Source: an uncultured Senegalimassilia sp. (GTDB taxonomy: Bacteria; Actinomycetota; Coriobacteriia; Coriobacteriales; Eggerthellaceae). Taken from it: a DNA stretch of 10,731 nucleotides. The notes beneath the pieces are model-generated. The model was not told the origin of the DNA. It was given only the letters and a program-made list of their open reading frames with translations, and did no database searches. The translations under genes and the position numbers were made by a program. The DNA lies in assembly GCA_934661765.1 (NCBI GenBank), contig CAKUJT010000079.1, positions 1 through 10,731 of the forward strand, written 5' to 3'. Below, piece after piece: positions 1 to 5,459 of the stretch (position 1 is its first letter; the number at the start of each line of letters is the position of its first letter).

Positions 1-1408
1 AGTTGTCGCAGCCTGTAGCGGATGAAGTTATTACAGTACAATCGGAGTAGAAGCAGCAGTGGCTTCCCAGTACTCCCGCCGAAACTACAGCTCCGCATCC
101 GAGAGCAACAGGTATTCCTGTTCCCATGCAGATCGGTATTACTATCGGCAGTGCGATTATGTACATTCCCCAGTTAGTTCCTGTAAAGAACTCTGTTATT
201 GCAAGAAGTATGAATATGATAACCGGAAGCATCTGCGGTGAAGCATATGCAACAGCAACGTCGATCACGAAACGGGTGAATCCTATCTGATCGTTTACTG
301 CCGCGAAGATATATGCCAGAACCATCAGGCAGAGAGGAAGTATCATGTTCTTGAGCCCCTCAACGCTGTAGTCCCAGAATTCTTCTGCAGTTATCAGCTT
401 CTGCCCTATGAAGAGAATGAAGCAGACAGCCATAGTAGCGATTACTCCGTACTGCATATCGAGGTCGAATAATATCGTAAAGAAAATCATGCTGAAAACA
501 GGGATAACGAGATTGAGCAGTCTAGGCTTGCCTTTGATCTCGACCTCTCCTGCTCCCAGGTCGATCTTCTCTGATCCCGGAGGCGCCAGAGGTCCGCCTG
601 ACATCGCTCTCTCCTCAGCCTTCTTCATAGGTCCGAATACAGGAACTATATGCCAGATCACCAGTGGTACAAGTATTGCTGCAGCCCATGCATAGAAGCT
701 GAACGGGATCGTGGTAACAAACGACTGGATCTCATGACCCTTTGTACCGTAACCATTACCGACCATGATACGTCCTGCGAATATAGCCCATGTGGTTATA
801 GGAACCAACGCACAGAGAGGTGCAGCCGTTGAAGATGTAACATAACTGAGCATTTCACGTGACACCTTGTATTTGTCAGTCAGTTTCTTCATACAGGAAC
901 CGATCGTCATGGAGTTGAGATAGTCGTCGATAAAGATGATGCATCCCAGAACATATGTCCACGTCAATGCGGCTTCTCTTGATTTTGCTTTTTTTCCGGC
1001 CCATTCTCCAAATGCCTGTGCTCCTCCGCTTACTTCGATAAGCTTGATGATGGAACCCATGAGTCCGCAGACGATTATAAGCCATCCGGTGTCCTCATCC
1101 ATCATAACTCCAGTTGCAGTTTCGCTTAAGTTTCCGATCAGGTTGCCTGTCGGAGCAGCAAGGATCAGTCCGACAATCGAGCCCAGTATCAGTCCCTCAA
1201 GAACTCGTTTTGTCGCAAAGATGTACACTACCAGGAACACCGCAGGTACACATGACCAGATACCTATGTTACCGCCGTCTTTTTCCAGATTTTCTACCGG
1301 TACCAAAGTGAACGCAATAGCATAAGAAACTGCAACAACTAATAGGATTACTATTATTGCGCGAATCGGATTGAAGTTTTTTACTTCATTTTGTAATTTC
1401 TCTGTCAC
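1..1408 (-). CDS. NhaC-family Na+/H+ antiporter-like transporter (3' end outside window)
   Basis: Reading the minus strand from the GTG at 1408 gives 469 uninterrupted codons that run off the left edge. The protein is a multi-spanning membrane transporter of the NhaC type (COG1757). The first membrane segment lies at about residues 16-36. The hallmark FIDDYLNS segment is at about 159-166, followed by a SREMLSYVTSSTAAPLCALV stretch typical of the family. The last visible segment, GSHCCFYSDCTVITSS, matches the conserved region that reads roughly GDHCSPISDTTILSS in relatives. Start choice: GTG is preceded by AAGGAG (1415-1420) at 6 nt. An in-frame TGA lies just upstream, and the ATG at 1424 is in another frame and stops quickly. 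The predicted role is exchange of Na+ (or an organic anion or amino acid) for H+ at the inner membrane. Family members include true Na+/H+ antiporters, malate-lactate antiporters and predicted amino-acid transporters, so the substrate is open. Family membership is secure. Confidence 0.9.
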   Translation of the reverse strand, partial: MTEKLQNEVKNFNPIRAIIVILLVVAVSYAIAFTLVPVENLEKDGGNIGIWSCVPAVFLVVYIFATKRVLEGLILGSIVGLILAAPTGNLIGNLSETATGVMMDEDTGWLIIVCGLMGSIIKLIEVSGGAQAFGEWAGKKAKSREAALTWTYVLGCIIFIDDYLNSMTIGSCMKKLTDKYKVSREMLSYVTSSTAAPLCALVPITTWAIFAGRIMVGNGYGTKGHEIQSFVTTIPFSFYAWAAAILVPLVIWHIVPVFGPMKKAEERAMSGGPLAPPGSEKIDLGAGEVEIKGKPRLLNLVIPVFSMIFFTILFDLDMQYGVIATMAVCFILFIGQKLITAEEFWDYSVEGLKNMILPLCLMVLAYIFAAVNDQIGFTRFVIDVAVAYASPQMLPVIIFILLAITEFFTGTNWGMYIIALPIVIPICMGTGIPVALGCGAVVSAGVLGSHCCFYSDCTVITSSATGCDN

Positions 1409-1414
1409 TTTTTT

Positions 1415-1420
1415 CTCCTT
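1415..1420 (-). promoter_or_regulatory. Ribosome binding site deciding the GTG start of the NhaC-like gene
   Basis: On the minus strand AAGGAG stands 6 nt before GTG at 1408. It decides the start, because no in-frame ATG exists for roughly the first 100 codons and the upstream frame is closed by TGA at 1421-1423. Confidence 0.75.
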
Positions 1421-1436
1421 TCATATAAATAGATTT

Positions 1437-1464
1437 AGTATGATTTATATAATTCCTCTGCCAA
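1437..1464 (-). promoter_or_regulatory. Weak candidate proximal promoter for the NhaC-like gene
   Basis: On the minus strand TTGGCA (1459-1464, 5/6 to the -35 consensus) is separated by 16 bp from CATACT (1437-1442, 4/6 to the -10 consensus). Transcription would start near 1430, giving a 5' UTR of about 22 nt that still contains the AAGGAG site. The -35 lies in the arm of an inverted repeat (CTGCCAA at 1458-1464, TTGGCAG at 1486-1492). Matches are only moderate. If real, the antiporter is not wholly dependent on readthrough from the strong promoter near 1800. Confidence 0.3.
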
Positions 1465-1492
1465 GTGTGCTATCACTGCTGTTTATTGGCAG

Positions 1493-1533
1493 AAAAAATA
1501 AAAAGACCACGCAAAATAATCTTGCATGGTCTT
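1493..1533 (-). terminator. Intrinsic terminator between the 70-residue ORF and the antiporter gene
   Basis: On the minus strand AAGACCATGCAA and TTGCGTGGTCTT form a 12-bp stem with one A-C mismatch and a 7-nt loop (stem 1503-1533). The tail TTTTTATTTTTT follows immediately. It ends transcription coming from the promoter at 1789-1816. The stop codon of the small ORF (1532-1534) overlaps the first arm. Because it precedes the antiporter start by about 95 nt, it could also act as an attenuator. Confidence 0.85.
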
Positions 1534-1744
1534 AAACAGCCAACAATATGTTTCCATCTAAGCGTACAAATTTAATGGTCACCACCCGATAAAAACAGTT
1601 CCCGATGCGCAGCACTCGCGTCGCTTCGGGCATCATCCATTTCGATCTATGGTAAATATCGATTTGTTTCTGTTCTTTCCGACATTTATGAACACTTCGT
1701 TCAGCGTAACCCTGCGGCCTGATATCCGCATAATCAGCTGACAT
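1532..1744 (-). CDS. Small orphan ORF, 70 residues, function unknown
   Basis: The ATG at 1744 is preceded by AAGGTGAT, a good anti-SD match, at about 5 nt. The ORF has its own strong promoter (1789-1816) and stops within the arm of an intrinsic terminator, so it has every signal of a one-gene transcription unit. The product is basic and Arg/Lys-rich, with a central WMMPEATRVL stretch and a hydrophobic, beta-like C-terminal third (FYRVVTIKFVRL). No signal peptide or membrane helix is apparent. I recognise no family. The alternative is that the ORF is incidental inside a structured leader or small RNA. Its codons include CGG, CGA and TTA, which are less favoured in the neighbouring genes, so its coding status is unsure. 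Confidence 0.4.
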   Translation of the reverse strand: MSADYADIRPQGYAERSVHKCRKEQKQIDIYHRSKWMMPEATRVLRIGNCFYRVVTIKFVRLDGNILLAV

Positions 1745-1788
1745 AACTCATCACCTTCAACATGAAGAAACATCGTTAAGACATATCC

Positions 1789-1816
1789 ATTATAGCAATA
1801 TTTTGAAAATTGTCAA
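1789..1816 (-). promoter_or_regulatory. Strong sigma70-type promoter
   Basis: On the minus strand TTGACA (1811-1816) and TATAAT (1789-1794) are both perfect consensus hexamers, separated by 16 bp. The expected start is a G near 1782. It drives the small ORF or leader. Transcripts that pass the terminator at 1493-1533 would also reach the antiporter gene. It lies back-to-back with the sigma54-activator gene, which argues against a translation start for that gene as far upstream as 1803. Confidence 0.8.
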
Positions 1817-1833
1817 GCGGATTTTTCTCGCAC

Positions 1834-1884
1834 ACTGTCAATATTCGACTGTCAATATTCTGCAATCCGAAATCTGCAATATTA
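1834..1884. repeat. Cluster of four CTG(T)CAATATT-like repeats in the divergent control region
   Basis: ACTGTCAATATTC occurs twice in tandem (1834-1846 and 1848-1860, period 14). CTGCAAT follows at 1861-1867 and CTGCAATATT at 1875-1884, also 14 bp apart. The cluster sits just behind the strong minus promoter and in front of the candidate plus-strand promoter, which is where an operator for a divergent pair would lie. No binding protein is known. The repeats are directly visible and their function is inferred. Confidence 0.5.
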
Positions 1885-1887
1885 TGC

Positions 1888-1916
1888 TTGACAAGTTACG
1901 ATATGAAGCTGAAAAT
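1888..1916 (+). promoter_or_regulatory. Candidate promoter of the sigma54-activator gene
   Basis: TTGACA (1888-1893, perfect -35) is followed after 17 bp by GAAAAT (1911-1916, 4/6 to the -10). Transcription would begin near 1923, leaving about 54 nt before the ATG at 1977. The -10 is weak, which suits a low-abundance regulator, and the repeat cluster lies immediately upstream. Confidence 0.4.
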
Positions 1917-1976
1917 ATTACGTATCATTCATGCCTGCTGACAGCAGGAAATAAATATAGGAAAGAGAGTGCTCAG

Positions 1977-3413
1977 ATGCATAAAGAGATCAGCAGCTTT
2001 GACTTCGAAAACGGTCAGGACTTTTATATCAATGAAGTATACGGCGTTATCGTCATCGATATGTCGGGAAAGATCCGGTACATGAACAAGCAGTGCATGA
2101 AACTCATCGGATATACGGATCCTACATACCAGCAGGCAAAAGAGCTCTTCGGCAGGTCGGTCGATGATGTCTTCCCATACACGCATATGCTTGAGAACCT
2201 CGCACCCGATATAATAAAACCAAAGATCGTCTTTTACAAATCAAACTTCGGCATGGGCATTTCAATGAATGTGCCTCTGATTTACAACGGCGAGAAAATA
2301 GGTCTTATGGAATACGATCTGGTAAACGAAGAAAAAGTCTTCTTCGAGCTTACCGATGACTACAATGCATTTCTCAACGACCAGCTGAAACAACTGCAAA
2401 AAAAGATCATCAAGCTGGAACAGAGCAAATACACGATCGACAATATCATAGGCTCATCACCTCCTATGAACAAACTGCGCCAGCAGATCGCCACCGTTGC
2501 GAAATCAAATTCGACGGTGCTGATATCCGGCGAGACCGGCACCGGTAAAGAGCTTGTCGCGCATGCCATCCACAACCTGAGCAACAGAAAATTCAATCCG
2601 ATGGTAAAGATAAACGCATCGGCATTCCCTGAAAACCTTGCGGAATCAGAACTTTTCGGATACAAAAAAGGGTCATTTACCGGAGCCAGCAAAGAAGGCA
2701 AAATAGGTAAATTCGAGTATGCCAACCACGGCACCCTTTTCATAGACGAGATACAGCAGATGCCTCTGAGCATACAGCCTAAATTTCTCCGCGTACTGCA
2801 GGAACACGAGGTCGAACCGATCGGCAGCAACGAATCCGTTCCCGTAGACGTCCGCGTCATAGTGGCATGCAACGAGGATATCCTTAAAATGGTCAAGGAC
2901 AACCGTTTCAGACAGGACCTCTTTTACCGGCTCAACGTAATAAAGATAGAGATCCCTCCGCTTCGCGAACATCTCGATGACATAGATGAGCTCGTCGACC
3001 ATTACATCTCTCAGCTGAACACCGAGCTGGGCTTCAAGATCAACGGCGTCGAACCTGCAGTGTTTGAAACCCTGAAACAGTACAGCTGGCCCGGCAATAT
3101 AAGAGAACTCCGCAACGTGATCGAACGCGCGATGAATTTCGCTACAGGCGACAGGCTTACGCTGGACGATTTCGCATTTTTCACGATCTCGAAAAAGAAT
3201 TCTCTGCCGGATTACAGTTCAAACGGCAACATCATCGAAGAGACCAAGCGCAAAGCCGAAAAAGAACTGATCGAAAACGTACTGCAGCATTTCGGCTACA
3301 ACAAGACGCACGCTGCAAACTTCCTCAACATATCCAGACCGCTGCTCCACCAGAAGATGAAAAGGCTCGGCATCGCATCATCCCCGGCTTCTGATAAAAA
3401 TCAGAAGCGTTAG
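1977..3413 (+). CDS. Sigma54-dependent transcriptional activator (PAS, AAA+, Fis-type HTH)
   Basis: A 478-residue bacterial enhancer-binding protein. Residues about 18-125 form a PAS-like sensor (GVIVIDMSGKIRYMN). A short coiled coil follows at about 133-154. The AAA+ domain has Walker A GETGTGKE at 185-192, the sigma54-contact loop GSFTGA at 232-237 (a common form of GAFTGA), Walker B TLFIDE from 253, an arginine-finger region FRQDLFYRLNV at 311-321 and WPGNIREL at 371-378. A Fis-type helix-turn-helix lies at about 439-466. There is no phosphorylatable receiver domain, so a ligand bound by the PAS domain is the likely signal. Start: the frame stays open back to a TTG at 1803, but that stretch holds promoter-like and repeat sequence. 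ATG 1977 has a purine-rich GGAAAGAGAG upstream and begins the recognisable protein. Its probable targets are the three palindromes and the -24/-12 promoter just downstream, and through them the amidohydrolase-permease operon. Confidence 0.93.
   Translation: MHKEISSFDFENGQDFYINEVYGVIVIDMSGKIRYMNKQCMKLIGYTDPTYQQAKELFGRSVDDVFPYTHMLENLAPDIIKPKIVFYKSNFGMGISMNVPLIYNGEKIGLMEYDLVNEEKVFFELTDDYNAFLNDQLKQLQKKIIKLEQSKYTIDNIIGSSPPMNKLRQQIATVAKSNSTVLISGETGTGKELVAHAIHNLSNRKFNPMVKINASAFPENLAESELFGYKKGSFTGASKEGKIGKFEYANHGTLFIDEIQQMPLSIQPKFLRVLQEHEVEPIGSNESVPVDVRVIVACNEDILKMVKDNRFRQDLFYRLNVIKIEIPPLREHLDDIDELVDHYISQLNTELGFKINGVEPAVFETLKQYSWPGNIRELRNVIERAMNFATGDRLTLDDFAFFTISKKNSLPDYSSNGNIIEETKRKAEKELIENVLQHFGYNKTHAANFLNISRPLLHQKMKRLGIASSPASDKNQKR
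3387..3408 (+). other. Perfect hairpin in the 3' end of the activator gene
   Basis: GCTTCTGAT and ATCAGAAGC form a 9-bp stem around an AAAA loop, overlapping the last codons (stop at 3411-3413). No U-tract follows directly, so it is not a classical terminator. It may protect the mRNA 3' end, or be coincidental. Confidence 0.4.
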
Positions 3414-3448
3414 AGATATGCGGCTCTGCAATTCATTTTTTGTTGTTT

Positions 3449-3466
3449 TGTAAGTTTGCACTTACA
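3449..3466. promoter_or_regulatory. Upstream activator site 1 (18-bp palindrome)
   Basis: TGTAAGTTTGCACTTACA is a palindrome with 7-bp arms. Its centre is about 150 bp upstream of the -24 element, a normal enhancer distance for a sigma54 activator. It is the most distal of three copies, and copy 2 begins 19 bp later, about two helical turns. Confidence 0.8.
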
Positions 3467-3467
3467 C

Positions 3468-3485
3468 TGTAAGTTTTCACTTACA
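3468..3485. promoter_or_regulatory. Upstream activator site 2 (18-bp palindrome)
   Basis: TGTAAGTTTTCACTTACA differs from site 1 at a single central position and is placed 19 bp from it, on nearly the same helix face. This suits cooperative binding of two activator dimers. Confidence 0.8.
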
Positions 3486-3534
3486 CATGCTGACGATCAT
3501 TGCAATCACTGATTTTTTCTGAAAATTCTTTCAC

Positions 3535-3562
3535 AACTGTAAGCGCAAACTTACAGTTTTTT
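3535..3562 (+). terminator. Possible intrinsic terminator of the activator gene, embedded in activator site 3
   Basis: AACTGTAAG and CTTACAGTT form a 9-bp stem with a CGCAAA loop, and the T-run 3557-3562 overlaps its end. It is the only U-tailed hairpin between the activator stop (3413) and the sigma54 promoter, so it may separate the two transcripts. The stem is AT-rich and therefore modest in strength. Confidence 0.45.
3538..3555. promoter_or_regulatory. Upstream activator site 3 (18-bp palindrome)
   Basis: TGTAAGCGCAAACTTACA keeps the TGTAAG-N6-CTTACA core with a different centre, 70 bp from site 2 and about 60 bp from the -24 element. It also forms the stem of a terminator-like hairpin described separately. 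Confidence 0.7.
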
Positions 3563-3605
3563 ATTGACCAGAATTTCAAAACGGCTGTTTTTCAACGTTT
3601 TTGAG

Positions 3606-3622
3606 TTGGCACGATGCTTGCT
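3606..3622 (+). promoter_or_regulatory. Sigma54 (-24/-12) promoter of the amidohydrolase-permease operon
   Basis: TTGGCACGATGCTTGCT matches the RpoN consensus TTGGCACG-N4-TTGCW at every defined position. The invariant GG (3608-3609) and GC (3620-3621) have the required spacing. Transcription is expected to start near 3632, giving a 5' UTR of about 110 nt before the ATG at 3745. An activator gene of the matching class lies immediately upstream. Confidence 0.93.
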
Positions 3623-3733
3623 CTATATATGGGCACCGGTAAAGCTTTACTTATAACTCGACATGGATATCCTTCACACAGGCGCTGCAACAAGCACTGT
3701 AAATCATATGGATATCGCGCATCTACAAGAAGT

Positions 3734-3740
3734 GAGGTGA
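3734..3740 (+). promoter_or_regulatory. Ribosome binding site of the amidohydrolase
   Basis: GAGGTGA ends 4 nt before the ATG at 3745. A 25-codon ORF in the leader (from ATG 3663) ends with its TGA inside this site, so translational coupling is conceivable. Confidence 0.75.
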
Positions 3741-3744
3741 ATCA

Positions 3745-5361
3745 ATGGAAGCAAATCTGATAATAAAGAGCAACTGCATATTCGACAGTATCAGCGATGA
3801 TCCGTTCGAAGGATTCATAGCCGTAAAAGGCAACAGGATACTGGCAGTCGAAAAAGGCAGTGACTTTTCAAAATATATCGGAAATGATACGATAATCAAA
3901 GAATTCGGGGACAATACAGTAATGGCAGGATTCCACGACAGCCACACCCACCTGCTGATGGGAGGACTTTTCAAGACTTATGTGAATCTCGCCAAGGCAA
4001 AAAGCGAGGAAGAGGCTGCTCTGATGGTAAAAGAAGCAGTCGATAAAGATCCTGTAAAAGAAGGATGGATCCGAGGATTCTCCTGGTACCATGTATTCTG
4101 GGACAACAGGCAGCTGCCGACATGTGCATCGCTGGACAAATATTTTCCTGATCGCCCGGTATGTCTGGTACACGCTGAGGTCCACGGAGCATGGGTCAAC
4201 AGTGCCGCACTGAAGATCATGGGCATCGACAAAAATACTCCGGACATGGAAAACGGCATGATCATACGCGACGAGGACGGCAATCCTACAGGAGTACTTC
4301 TCGAGGCCGCTGCAGGCCTTGCAACAAAATACGCATTTGATTTCACACCGGAAGAAGAAAAAGCTGTCATACATTCATTCATGGATGCCGCCAAAGAATT
4401 TGGCATAACGTCCATCAACGACGTTCAGCCTTACTACCACGGCAACATGGGCAGCATCGAAGTCTATCACCAGATGGACGCTGATAACGAACTCACACTG
4501 AGGATACATGCCGCGCCTGATCTCACAGGTGATCTGGACGCCGTAGTCGAAGATCGTAAAAAGTATTCATCGGAAAAACTCAGGATAGATCACGTAAAAC
4601 AGTTCCTGGACGGAGTCATCACTACACATACCGCACTCGTCCTCGACGACTATGCTGATGAACCGGGCAACAAAGGTGAAGAACTCTGCGATCTCGACGC
4701 CATCAGAAAAGCAGTTCCTGAAGCTCACAAACGCGGACTTTCCGTAAAGCTTCACTCATGTGGAGACAGATCCGCCAGATATGCTCTCGATTATATAGAA
4801 GCAGCGATAAACAAATACGGAAAAAATGAATGCCGCCACGCTATCGAGCATCTCGAACTCGTTGATGACGCAGACTTCGACAGGATCAGAGATCTCGGCA
4901 TAATACCATCGGTACAGCCTGAACACCTGGCTCTGACACAGACATTTGCCGCAAATCCTTATCCGGAAGTCCTCGGCAGGGAACGCGCAGACAAGACGTT
5001 CCCGTACAGGCGTCTTTACAAAGCTGCAGGCATTCTCGCGATAGGAAGCGACTGCCCTGTGGTTGACAATCATCCTTTCCTGGAGATATACAGAGCTGTA
5101 ACGAGAGTTCACAATGACAATATGCCGGAAGGCGGATGGACTCCTTCTGAAAAGCTGACACTCAGCGAAGTGCTCAGGTTCTATACGTACGGCTCGGCAT
5201 ACGGCTCTCTCCGAGAGGATGAACTGGGAACGCTTTCTGCAGGAAAATTCGCTGATATCGCAGTCATAGACAAGGATCTGTTCAAGATCCCCGATGCTGA
5301 ACTGATAGACAGAAAAGTGATAATGACCGTCATGGACGGCAACATCATATATGAGGCCTGA
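3745..5361 (+). CDS. YtcJ-type metal-dependent amidohydrolase (Amidohydro_3 family)
   Basis: A 538-residue protein of the amidohydrolase superfamily, with no signal peptide and presumably cytoplasmic. The N-terminal beta-sandwich half is followed by the metal-binding strand FHDSHTHL (ligands His67 and His69). Further family motifs are VKQFLDG around Lys285, LHSCGDRSA with His337 and Asp341, HAIEHLE with His365 and His369, and IGSDCPV with the catalytic-type Asp436. The C-terminus (about 498-538) rejoins the beta-sandwich (SAGKFADIAVIDKD). Length agrees with the YtcJ / N-substituted formamide deformylase-like group, which hydrolyses C-N bonds of amides, formamides and related compounds. It is the first gene behind the sigma54 promoter. 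A PuuP-like permease follows 98 nt later, so its substrate is probably an imported small amide, amine derivative or peptide-like compound. The family is clear; the exact reaction cannot be read from sequence. Confidence 0.92.
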   Translation: MEANLIIKSNCIFDSISDDPFEGFIAVKGNRILAVEKGSDFSKYIGNDTIIKEFGDNTVMAGFHDSHTHLLMGGLFKTYVNLAKAKSEEEAALMVKEAVDKDPVKEGWIRGFSWYHVFWDNRQLPTCASLDKYFPDRPVCLVHAEVHGAWVNSAALKIMGIDKNTPDMENGMIIRDEDGNPTGVLLEAAAGLATKYAFDFTPEEEKAVIHSFMDAAKEFGITSINDVQPYYHGNMGSIEVYHQMDADNELTLRIHAAPDLTGDLDAVVEDRKKYSSEKLRIDHVKQFLDGVITTHTALVLDDYADEPGNKGEELCDLDAIRKAVPEAHKRGLSVKLHSCGDRSARYALDYIEAAINKYGKNECRHAIEHLELVDDADFDRIRDLGIIPSVQPEHLALTQTFAANPYPEVLGRERADKTFPYRRLYKAAGILAIGSDCPVVDNHPFLEIYRAVTRVHNDNMPEGGWTPSEKLTLSEVLRFYTYGSAYGSLREDELGTLSAGKFADIAVIDKDLFKIPDAELIDRKVIMTVMDGNIIYEA

Positions 5362-5403
5362 TACGCATACCGCGTGTCCGGTCTCGTGTACATCACCCCC
5401 ACC

Positions 5404-5418
5404 GCGGATGCGATCCGC
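5404..5418 (+). other. Intercistronic hairpin
   Basis: GCGGAT and ATCCGC make a 6-bp GC-rich stem with a GCG loop in the 98-nt gap between the amidohydrolase and the permease. No T-run follows, so it is not an obvious terminator. It could stabilise or process the bicistronic mRNA. Nothing else is recognisable in the gap apart from the permease ribosome binding site. Confidence 0.35.
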
Positions 5419-5446
5419 ATAAGCAATCATCACTGATTTTATTAAA

Positions 5447-5452
5447 AAGGAG
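5447..5452 (+). promoter_or_regulatory. Ribosome binding site of the permease
   Basis: AAGGAG stands 7 nt before ATG 5460, which is ideal spacing and fixes the start. Confidence 0.8.
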
Positions 5453-5459
5453 AAAAAAC

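Larger units (their letters stand above)
1493..1782 (-). promoter_or_regulatory. Candidate attenuator leader or small RNA upstream of the antiporter
   Basis: The predicted transcript starts near 1782 and ends at the terminator. Its first seven bases, GUCUUAA (1776-1782), are complementary to UUAAGAC (1529-1535), which includes the 5' arm of the terminator, so long-range pairing and terminator formation would exclude each other. Other local hairpins are visible, for example CTTCA-TGT-TGAAG near 1757-1769 and CCCGA/TCGGG enclosing 1600-1630. I do not recognise a known riboswitch class. The same stretch carries a 70-codon ORF with a plausible ribosome binding site, so coding and RNA roles compete as explanations. 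Confidence 0.35.

Noticed and set aside
408..1325. Plus-strand open frames across the antiporter region
   Set aside because: The minus strand encodes a continuous, clearly recognisable NhaC-family protein through the whole stretch; the plus frames have no supporting features.
1560..1600. T-box-like GGGTGGTGACC in the antiporter leader
   Set aside because: The T-box core is GGTGGNACCGCG. Here there is an extra base, no CGCG, and the sequence is not part of the terminator arm; no specifier stem is recognisable.
1803..1976. Longer start (TTG 1803, or ATG 1884) for the sigma54 activator, adding up to 58 residues
   Set aside because: The extra stretch overlaps a consensus promoter on the other strand, the CTG(T)CAATATT repeats and a likely -35. 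It has no ribosome binding site, and the PAS domain begins shortly after ATG 1977.
3449..3555. Repeated palindromes as a possible CRISPR array or transposon end
   Set aside because: There are only three 18-bp copies with unequal spacing (19 and 70 bp) and no spacers, cas genes or transposase. Their position before a sigma54 promoter explains them as activator sites.
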